DNA from: Bacteroidales bacterium | GTDB lineage: Bacteria > Bacteroidota > Bacteroidia > Bacteroidales > Marinilabiliaceae | NCBI GenBank assembly: GCA_024401295.1 | Contig: JAKSLG010000002.1 | Span: 1 to 64,000, forward strand | Reading direction: 5' to 3' | DNA: 64,000 bases | Part shown: positions 58,023 through 64,000 of the stretch, piece by piece | Position numbering within the stretch: the first letter of the stretch is position 1 | Layout of the letters: every line of letters begins with the position of its first letter | Position numbers and translations under genes: made by a program | The notes under the pieces: model-generated | Told to the model about the DNA's origin: nothing | The model's database searches: none | What the model saw: only the letters and a program-made list of their open reading frames with translations

Positions 58023-58964
58023 TCAGATTGTGGTATATGCGATATATGAGATATAGATGAGCAGGAGAGCATAGCCTTCCCAATGCTCAAGCTTTCGGTT
58101 TGTGAACAAGAATATCCACAAGAGGACTTCAAGGAAAAGCATGACGAGATAGTCGAAGAGGAAACCTTCGTTCGTGCCAGTGATCGGACAGATTATAGCA
58201 GAGATGCCGATCACGCTCAGAATATTGAATGTGATGCTTCCGATTACATTGCCAATGGCCATGTCCGTCTCGCCCTTGCGAGCAGCCATGATCGAGGCAA
58301 AAAGTTCGGGCAGACTCGTTCCCACCGCAATCACGGTCAAACCGATGATACGCTCAGAGACGCCCATTTTCGTAGCAATGCCACGTGCACCCTCAATAAG
58401 CCAGTCGGCACCATACGAAAGAGCTGCAATAGACACGACGACAAGCATCAATGCCTTCCACAGGGCCATTGGAGCCTCCGCATCATCGTCTGATTCCTGA
58501 TTGTTTTTCCGAGAATTAATGACCTGCCAACAGATGAACGCCACAAGTGCCAAGACGCCAACAGCACCGGCAATACGGCCAATGGTGCCACACATTGCAA
58601 CGGCAACAAAAGCGATGCTCGACGCAATCATGAACGGAGTGTCAATTGCAAGAGTCTGACGGCTCGTCGAACAGACTCGGATGATTGCCGTCACACCTAA
58701 TATGAGCGCAACATTGGCAATATTGGAACCGACGACATTGCCCACAGCAATGCCTGGACTGCCAGCCAAAGCCGCCTGCATGCTGACCAGAAGTTCCGGA
58801 GCAGACGTGCCAAAACCCACAATGGTCAATCCGATGACCATCGGGCTCAGATGAGCTCGCCGAGCAATGGCTACTGCACCATCGACAAGGAAATCACCGC
58901 CTTTTATCAGCAAAACGAAGCCCAGTATGACAAGGCCTATATTGAAGCACAAAGTATAATCCAT
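58023..58964 (-). CDS. calcium/sodium antiporter, CaCA family
   Basis: 313 residues from the ATG at 58964; the ATG at 58985 lies inside the -7 box. The two inverted alpha repeats are clear: GFGTSAPELLVS...GNVVGSNIANVALILG, and AVGTSLPELFAS...GNVIGSITFNILSVIG. About ten transmembrane helices. YrbG-like, exporting Ca2+ (or exchanging K+/Na+) across the inner membrane. Confidence 0.93.
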   Translation of the reverse strand: MDYTLCFNIGLVILGFVLLIKGGDFLVDGAVAIARRAHLSPMVIGLTIVGFGTSAPELLVSMQAALAGSPGIAVGNVVGSNIANVALILGVTAIIRVCSTSRQTLAIDTPFMIASSIAFVAVAMCGTIGRIAGAVGVLALVAFICWQVINSRKNNQESDDDAEAPMALWKALMLVVVSIAALSYGADWLIEGARGIATKMGVSERIIGLTVIAVGTSLPELFASIMAARKGETDMAIGNVIGSITFNILSVIGISAIICPITGTNEGFLFDYLVMLFLEVLLWIFLFTNRKLEHWEGYALLLIYISYIAYTTI

Positions 58965-58982
58965 ACCATTCAAATTTGACAA

Positions 58983-58990
58983 CAAAGATA
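58983..58990 (-). promoter_or_regulatory. -7 box of the antiporter gene
   Basis: TATCTTTG on the minus strand; it leaves a short leader to the ATG at 58964 and settles the start. Confidence 0.6.
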
Positions 58991-59072
58991 TGAATTATGG
59001 CTATTGTTTTATCACACTTGGCATTTTTTATTCAGCAAAAGACAATCAGCCGCACTTTGCACGACACAAATC

Positions 59073-59260
59073 GAGGAGAATTGAGGAACCCTCGAATACC
59101 CCTCGTGTTACCCTCGTCTACAAACGAACAGAAACTGGACAGAATCGAGGAGAATCGAGGAGAACCGAGGAAAATTGAAGAGAAATGAAGAGAAACTGTG
59201 GAAAAACTGAAGAGAATTGAACAGAATTGAACAGAATTGAAGAGAATTTGAAGAGAATTC
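59073..59260. repeat. field of ~10-bp purine-rich repeats
   Basis: About seventeen degenerate copies of GAAGAGAATT (GAGGAGAATC, GAACAGAATT and similar) follow each other, most exactly 10 bp apart. The AATT/AAA tracts therefore recur once per helical turn, which predicts curved DNA. No protein-coding frame is convincing on either strand. Confidence 0.7.
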
Positions 59261-59663
59261 GTGGACAAGTCTTCTATCTTTTCGTGCCGACGAAAAGACA
59301 GAAGCAAGAAAAGGCTCGTCGCTGAGAGCTGTCTCGCTAAAAAATCGTCTCACTCAGCTACACGGCAAAAACTCGCTCCGCCCAGACATTTGCCGTGTTT
59401 AACGCTGATCTTACCAATTTTTTTTAACGCAAACAGCTCAAGGCGACTTTTCTGCGTGAACGGCACTTACATTGTTAATATGCAAGGCTGGAGTTTACGC
59501 CGGACACTGTTTTTTTTGTGTGGGGGCAAAAAATTATTGCGAATGATGCGTTTTACAATACTTTTCAAATATTTTTTAACAAAAAGTGGCATGACAGGAT
59601 GTTTAATAAATCAAATTAGTATATTTACATCGTTAAATACGAAACATATCCACAAAGACTCTA
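59261..59663. other. intergenic region with two inverted repeats
   Basis: A perfect 9-bp hairpin TCTTTTCGT-gccg-ACGAAAAGA lies at 59277-59298, and a perfect 10-bp inverted repeat ACACGGCAAA/TTTGCCGTGT with a 19-nt loop at 59360-59398. Neither has a T run, so they are not typical terminators. A weak -7 box TATATTTA at 59620-59627 precedes the peptidase gene. Confidence 0.55.
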
Positions 59664-60866
59664 ATGAAAACAAACAAGACAATTGCTATAATCGGAATTG
59701 CATCACTTTTTTCGGTTTCTGCCTTCGCACAGGAGAGCGAAGAGGACGAAGAAGAATTTGAATTCACGACCATCAAGGAACTTCCTATCACATCGATAAA
59801 GAATCAGAATCAGAGCGGCACGTGCTGGGCATTTTCGAGCCTTGGATTTTTCGAGGCAGAACTTCTGCGCATGGGCAAAGGCGAATATGATTTATGCGAG
59901 ATGTTCCTCGCACACAAGACATATCAGGACCGAGCAAAGGCAAGTGTACGTCTTCATGGTGACATTTCATTTGCAGAAGGAGGATCGTTCTACGACTGCG
60001 TATATTGCATGAAAAACTATGGCATGGTTCCGCAATCGGCAATGCCAGAGCCGGGGACACTCTATGGCGATTCACTTCCCAACTTCACGGAACTGTTCAA
60101 GATCACAACGGCATACGTAGATGGCATTGCAAAAAGCAAGTCGAAGAAACTTTCGCCGACATGGCTCAAAGGTCTCACAGCCGTGCTCGACACATATCTT
60201 GGCGAATGCCCGGAGAAGTTTACGTATAACGGTAAGGAATATACTCCGCAGAGCTACATGCAGAGCACTGGCATCAATCTTGACGACTACGTCTCGATCA
60301 CGTCCTTCATGCATCATCCGTTCTACGAGCAGTTCATCCTTGAGATTCAGGACAACTGGCGATGGGGCGCGAGCTACAACCTGCCTCTCGACGAATTCAT
60401 GAGAGTCATGGACAACGCCATCAGGACCGGCTATACGTTTGCATGGGGCTCCGACGTCAGCGAGGATGGCTTCACCCGCGATGGCGTTGCCGTATGTCCG
60501 GACGTTGAAAAGCTCCGCAGCCAGGAAGGCAGCGACATGGCACGATGGCTCGGAATGACACGCAGCGAACGACGCGAAATACTCTCGTCGACACCAATGC
60601 CCGAAATCACGGTCACTCAGGAGATGCGCCAGGAGGCATACGACAATTGGGAGACAACAGACGACCATGGCATGCTCATCTATGGTCTGGCAAAAGACCA
60701 AAACGGCAAGGAGTATTTCATGGTCAAAAACTCATGGGGCAAGATTGGCGAATACGACGGCGTCTGGTATGTCTCAAAAGCCTTTGTGGCGTACAAGACC
60801 ATAAACATTCTCGTTCACAAGGATGCATTGCCGAAGGATATTGCCAAAAAGCTTGGAATCAAGTAA
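59664..60866 (+). CDS. secreted papain-like peptidase (C1B, bleomycin-hydrolase-like)
   Basis: 400 residues. Signal peptide ending SAFAQ, then an acidic stretch (ESEEDEEEFEF). The papain triad is visible: Cys in SGTCWAFSS, His in DDHGMLIYG and Asn in VKNSWGK. The large insert between Cys and His is the C1B/aminopeptidase C pattern, although that group is usually cytoplasmic; the signal peptide places this one outside. It has its own strong terminator. Confidence 0.92.
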   Translation: MKTNKTIAIIGIASLFSVSAFAQESEEDEEEFEFTTIKELPITSIKNQNQSGTCWAFSSLGFFEAELLRMGKGEYDLCEMFLAHKTYQDRAKASVRLHGDISFAEGGSFYDCVYCMKNYGMVPQSAMPEPGTLYGDSLPNFTELFKITTAYVDGIAKSKSKKLSPTWLKGLTAVLDTYLGECPEKFTYNGKEYTPQSYMQSTGINLDDYVSITSFMHHPFYEQFILEIQDNWRWGASYNLPLDEFMRVMDNAIRTGYTFAWGSDVSEDGFTRDGVAVCPDVEKLRSQEGSDMARWLGMTRSERREILSSTPMPEITVTQEMRQEAYDNWETTDDHGMLIYGLAKDQNGKEYFMVKNSWGKIGEYDGVWYVSKAFVAYKTINILVHKDALPKDIAKKLGIK

Positions 60867-60898
60867 TGTCCATACGGACAACAACATAAGACAAAAAG

Positions 60899-60934
60899 AA
60901 ACTCGCCAAGAATCATGTTCAAGGCGAGTTTTTA
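60899..60934 (+). terminator. terminator of the C1B peptidase gene
   Basis: A 9-bp perfect stem AAACTCGCC/GGCGAGTTT with an inner GAA/TTC pairing and a T run. Confidence 0.9.
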
Positions 60935-60973
60935 TATTTTCACTGAGAAGATCTCTCTTCGGGTCAATCCTGA

Positions 60974-62218
60974 TTATTTCATCTCGAGGAATTCGCGGAT
61001 CTGCGACATTGCATCATCATTGGCAATACGCATCATGACAGTATCCCATTTCCTTCCGGAAATCGTCAGCAAGCCGCAATAGTAGAGCAGCGAAATGAAA
61101 TAGCGTGAATCCGTGAGTCGCTCGATAGGGATGTCCGATTCGAGACTCACGACGATATTTTCGCGGCTGAACGGAGCCTTGAGCGAATATGTTTTGGCAT
61201 CATACTCCTTGTCGCGGATCTTGAGCAACGTGCAGACTTCATCAGCGAACGAATTGGAAACGATCCTGCCCTCGCGACAATATTCTTCGAGCAAAGCGAC
61301 GACCTTGAGCGGACTATATAGCGACGAAGCCCCGACACTCTGCGGACTGAAGCAGTAGCCACCGACCTTCTGCTCGATAAGTTTCATTAGGTCATCAATC
61401 GGAAGCGTGAAGCGCGAACGCTGCGGATAGGCTTCGAGATATTGTCTGAGATCCTTTGCCGTAAAACCGACGACATTGGCCAAGCTGGCTTCATTTATGT
61501 AGAAACGACCGCTGTCGAAACCCTCAACAATCTTACGGATATTCACAGGCACAGTGCCGATGGCAAAGATCCTGTTGATAGATCGGCTTGCGGCATCTTT
61601 CATTGCCTCGTAGAAACGGAAGTAGGAACGCAAGCCATCAATCTGCTGTGTATCAGTCAGATCGATAAGACCGCCCTGCTTAAGGATGTGCTCGACGATG
61701 TAGTCGTAATTATCGATGAAGAGGAAAATCGGCTTGTTGAGCGACTTGCAGAGGCTCGCCATGAAACGCAGGCACTTTATGGAATCATGGCCACATTCGG
61801 CACGCATGCTTTCGTATGTTCCTTCCGGCAGGACGTCGGCATAATATGTGCAGAAGCGTTCGAATTCCTCATCATAAAGGCTATGAACCTCATTCTTGAG
61901 CGTAGCAAGATTGCCGGAAACGCGACCGAAATCGACATGCGTAACGAGGTATGATCCACGCTGCGGCGTCGGATGTGAAGCGATGTAAAGGTCCTTGAAA
62001 TTATCCTGGAAATCGTCCTTCTGCTTGACATCGTAATATGCGATGAGCATGGCGATGAGCGATGAACGGCCGAAGCCGTGAGGACGGATATAGAACGAGT
62101 ATGCAGAATTTTCCTCGATGCCAGCAATAAACGACGTCTTGTCGATATAGCACGGGGATTTGGCACGCAACTGCTTGAAACTATTTATTACATTCTGCAT
62201 TTCGGACATGTATTTCAT
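60974..62218 (-). CDS. AAA-ATPase-like protein lacking the C-terminal nuclease domain
   Basis: 414 residues. It resembles the AAA-ATPase-like/DUF1703 group: YIDKTSFI, a P-loop-like RPHGFGRSSLIAML, Walker B-like PIFLFIDNYDYIVEHIL, and NEASLANVVGFTAKDLRQYL. The P-loop Lys (RPRRFGKS in the family) is Arg here, and the protein ends where the PD-(D/E)xK nuclease normally begins, so ATP hydrolysis and cleavage are doubtful. These genes are numerous and variable in gut Bacteroidales. Confidence 0.82.
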   Translation of the reverse strand: MKYMSEMQNVINSFKQLRAKSPCYIDKTSFIAGIEENSAYSFYIRPHGFGRSSLIAMLIAYYDVKQKDDFQDNFKDLYIASHPTPQRGSYLVTHVDFGRVSGNLATLKNEVHSLYDEEFERFCTYYADVLPEGTYESMRAECGHDSIKCLRFMASLCKSLNKPIFLFIDNYDYIVEHILKQGGLIDLTDTQQIDGLRSYFRFYEAMKDAASRSINRIFAIGTVPVNIRKIVEGFDSGRFYINEASLANVVGFTAKDLRQYLEAYPQRSRFTLPIDDLMKLIEQKVGGYCFSPQSVGASSLYSPLKVVALLEEYCREGRIVSNSFADEVCTLLKIRDKEYDAKTYSLKAPFSRENIVVSLESDIPIERLTDSRYFISLLYYCGLLTISGRKWDTVMMRIANDDAMSQIREFLEMK

Positions 62219-62233
62219 ATTGACTTAATGCCA

Positions 62234-62241
62234 CAAAATTA
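62234..62241 (-). promoter_or_regulatory. -7 box of the AAA-ATPase-like gene
   Basis: TAATTTTG on the minus strand, 15 bp before the start codon at 62218. Confidence 0.5.
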
Positions 62242-62294
62242 AATATTTTTTAGATATTAAATGCAATATCATTTATAAAACTGAAAAAAAAACA

Positions 62295-62302
62295 TACATT
62301 TG
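62295..62302 (+). promoter_or_regulatory. -7 box of the final four-gene run
   Basis: TACATTTG, exact TAnnTTTG match, 21 bp before the start codon. It is divergent from the -7 box at 62234-62241. Confidence 0.6.
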
Positions 62303-62323
62303 CAGATATAAACGAAAACACAG

Positions 62324-62830
62324 ATGGAATACGTATTGATCTGCCTAATCTTTGCCGTTTCGGTTTTGATTCTGGTCAAGATGAACAGCAACCAGGAACG
62401 CATGCGCATTGAGTATGCACTCCGTGAAAAGACTATCGGCAACATAATGCCCAACCGCCTTCAGGCATACGAGCGCCTGAGCCTGTATCTCGAGCGCATC
62501 GATCCTCAGAACATGGTGCCACGTGAGCTTCCGAAAGCCAAGAGTTCCAAGGAGCTATACGTATTGCTCAACAATTCTGTGCGTCAGGAGTTCGAGCATA
62601 ACATCGCGATGCAGATTTACATCATGCCAACGACATGGGACAAGATCATCGCGGCACGCGAAAGCGTCTTGAAATGCATCAACGACGAGGCCAAGAACAT
62701 CATGCCTCAGCAGCCGGCTCAGATTCTGGCGACAGGCATTGTCGGCGGCAAGAAGAACGAATGCGAGGAAGACGTCAAAGCAGCACTCGACCAGATGCGA
62801 CGCGATATTAATTCGCAGTTCAGAAAATAA
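62324..62830 (+). CDS. conserved single-pass membrane protein of unknown function
   Basis: 168 residues. An N-terminal transmembrane helix (YVLICLIFAVSVLILV) is followed by a helical soluble part (RLQAYERLSLYLERIDPQNMVPREL) of a type common in Bacteroidota. No catalytic motif. First gene of a run with a small lipoprotein, a DUF2752 protein and a larger membrane protein. Confidence 0.75.
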   Translation: MEYVLICLIFAVSVLILVKMNSNQERMRIEYALREKTIGNIMPNRLQAYERLSLYLERIDPQNMVPRELPKAKSSKELYVLLNNSVRQEFEHNIAMQIYIMPTTWDKIIAARESVLKCINDEAKNIMPQQPAQILATGIVGGKKNECEEDVKAALDQMRRDINSQFRK

Positions 62831-62839
62831 GAAAAGACC

Positions 62840-63007
62840 ATGAAACGCAAGATAATTGCCGCAGCCGTACTCGTTGCTACAATCATTGCAATGTCGGCTT
62901 GCAGCAGTCAATACTATAATGGCACACGCCGCAAGAGTCATCCGAAGCACACGTGCCAAATGACGAATGATGCTACCATGCCTATTTCACATACTCACGG
63001 GGCTTGA
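62840..63007 (+). CDS. small lipoprotein
   Basis: 55 residues. MKRKIIAAAVLVATIIAMSAC is a clear lipoprotein signal with lipobox SAC; the mature part is short, polar and His-rich (HPKHTC, ISHTHGA). It begins 9 bp after the preceding stop and overlaps the next gene by 41 bp. Function unknown. Confidence 0.75.
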   Translation: MKRKIIAAAVLVATIIAMSACSSQYYNGTRRKSHPKHTCQMTNDATMPISHTHGA

Positions 63008-63248
63008 CTGTCCGTTCTGTGGAATGCAGCGTGCTGTCGTTGCGCTGTTCGAAGGCCGAATTCATGATGCATTCATGCTCAACCCCGTCGTATGGATCCT
63101 GATGCCATACCTGATTGCGTGGACAGTATGCGGATTCAGCAAAAAGGCAAGAGCCACAGAAGCCGGAAAAGCCATCATAAGCGACAGAGCCATTGCAATC
63201 GTTGGAGTGATGCTTTTGGCTTGGGGCATCGTCAGAAACATAATTTGA
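62967..63248 (+). CDS. DUF2752 membrane protein
   Basis: 93 residues. The family motif LTGLDCPFCGMQRAVVALFEGR is followed by two transmembrane segments. The frame is closed by a TGA at 62961-62963, so the start must be 62967 or 62970, inside the lipoprotein gene; this overlap suggests translational coupling. Function of DUF2752 is unknown. Confidence 0.88.
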   Translation: MMLPCLFHILTGLDCPFCGMQRAVVALFEGRIHDAFMLNPVVWILMPYLIAWTVCGFSKKARATEAGKAIISDRAIAIVGVMLLAWGIVRNII

Positions 63249-63267
63249 ATAATAAAGAGAAACAAAT

Positions 63268-63993
63268 ATGATTGAAATTTCAGTAAATGCCATTTTCAGC
63301 CGTGCATGGGAATTAGCGAAGAAATGTTGGCTTGAACTCATCTTGCTCATCATCATGACAATTTTCGCATCGTCGATTGTATCATGGCTTTGTGCGCCAT
63401 TCACGATCAATGAGTTCATTGACACTATCAGTTCGAACAACCAGATGCGCATTAACGAACTGGCCAACAGAAGTTCGAACATGGGCAGCAATATTCTCAC
63501 CACATTCTTTTCGGCAATCATCGAAATAGGCATGATATCGATAGCCATCTCGATCTGCCGAGGATTGAGCTACAGCATAGGCAAAGCCTTTTCGCACGAA
63601 CTGAAAGTATATATCAAATTCGTTGTAGCAGAATTCTTGTGCGGCATCATCGTCGCCATCGGATTCTTCTGCTGCATAATTCCAGGTCTCTACCTGAAAG
63701 CGCGTCTGTCGCTCGTTCCTTACCTCATCGTAGATGTGCCAGAACTCGGCTTCTTCGAGGCATTCAGCCATAGCTGGGACAAGACAAGAGACAATGCCTT
63801 CAACATCTTGCTCGTCATATTGTGCGAGATACTCATAGCATTCGTCGGACTTCTCTGCTGCTGCGTCGGTGTGCTCTATGCAGCCGTCATCACGACGCTC
63901 ATGGACGCTCTTGTGTATGAGACACTTGTCGGCGACAAGGAGAGAAACGAAAGCACAACATACGAATACACGTATAATCAAACCGCATATTAG
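63268..63993 (+). CDS. multi-pass membrane protein of unknown function
   Basis: 241 residues. About five or six hydrophobic segments, with an FFCCIIPGLYLKARLSLVPYLIVD centre that resembles DUF975 / glycerophosphodiester phosphodiesterase membrane-domain proteins. Cytoplasmic hydrophilic tail. It starts 19 bp after the DUF2752 gene and ends 7 bp before the right edge of the window. Confidence 0.75.
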   Translation: MIEISVNAIFSRAWELAKKCWLELILLIIMTIFASSIVSWLCAPFTINEFIDTISSNNQMRINELANRSSNMGSNILTTFFSAIIEIGMISIAISICRGLSYSIGKAFSHELKVYIKFVVAEFLCGIIVAIGFFCCIIPGLYLKARLSLVPYLIVDVPELGFFEAFSHSWDKTRDNAFNILLVILCEILIAFVGLLCCCVGVLYAAVITTLMDALVYETLVGDKERNESTTYEYTYNQTAY

Positions 63994-64000
63994 GCATGAA

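Overview
The window is a chromosomal segment of a Bacteroidota bacterium, most likely a gut-type member of the order Bacteroidales. The evidence is the promoter style (repeated TAnnTTTG -7 boxes, once with a well spaced TTTG -33 box in front of gyrB), families typical of the phylum (DUF1573, DUF4369-TlpA, DUF4249, DUF6266, PD40/OmpA proteins, lipoprotein serpin) and an anaerobic toolkit (class III ribonucleotide reductase, 2[4Fe-4S] ferredoxin, menaquinone gene menD). No rRNA operon, phage or complete insertion sequence was seen. Three tRNA genes are present: Leu (cut by the left edge), Arg and Tyr.

Layout. 1-12.7 kb: tRNAs, an SPFH/zinc-ribbon pair, asnA, then on the minus strand nitroreductase, DedA, nrdG and nrdD, and a minus-strand operon of S9 peptidase plus a 5'-nucleotidase split into two proteins in reversed order. 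12.75-25.8 kb: an accessory/defence region with a dense cluster of TGACA half-sites, a DUF6266 gene, a YafQ-type toxin-antitoxin pair flanked by a ~72-bp direct repeat that carries a promoter, a strongly structured ~240-nt RNA candidate with its own terminator, a type III-like Res-Mod operon extended by a Z1-domain ATPase and a small internally duplicated protein, and a DUF4143 ATPase preceded by 32-bp hairpin repeats. 26-46.6 kb: mostly housekeeping and envelope genes: DUF1573/TlpA/glmM/outer-membrane operon, ferredoxin, OmpA-family operon, a degenerate cyclase-HD fusion with smpB, gyrB, a BtuFCD-type transporter, TPR protein, ribH, tRNA-Tyr and the minus-strand thrS-infC-rpmI-rplT operon, where infC appears to start at ATC. 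46.9-52.1 kb: ppk1, NlpC/P60 hydrolase, nth, menD in one run. 52.1-64 kb: lipoprotein serpin, two genes truncated face to face at ~54.34 kb, phospholipase D-like protein, YfcE-type phosphoesterase, a CobW GTPase with a large His/Asp/Cys metal-binding insert, a Ca/Na antiporter, a 10-bp phased repeat field, a secreted papain-like peptidase, a nuclease-less AAA-ATPase-like protein, and a final four-gene run of small envelope proteins.

The most interesting stretch is 14.08-24.42 kb. A duplicated promoter block lies upstream both of the toxin-antitoxin pair and of a promoter / structured RNA / intrinsic terminator cassette, which in turn sits directly ahead of the Res-Mod-Z1 operon. The RNA has a 24-bp closing helix and two 10-bp helices whose strands are interleaved, so they probably exclude each other. 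That is the signature of a switch or attenuator, or of a separate RNA component of the defence system. I do not recognise it as a known family.
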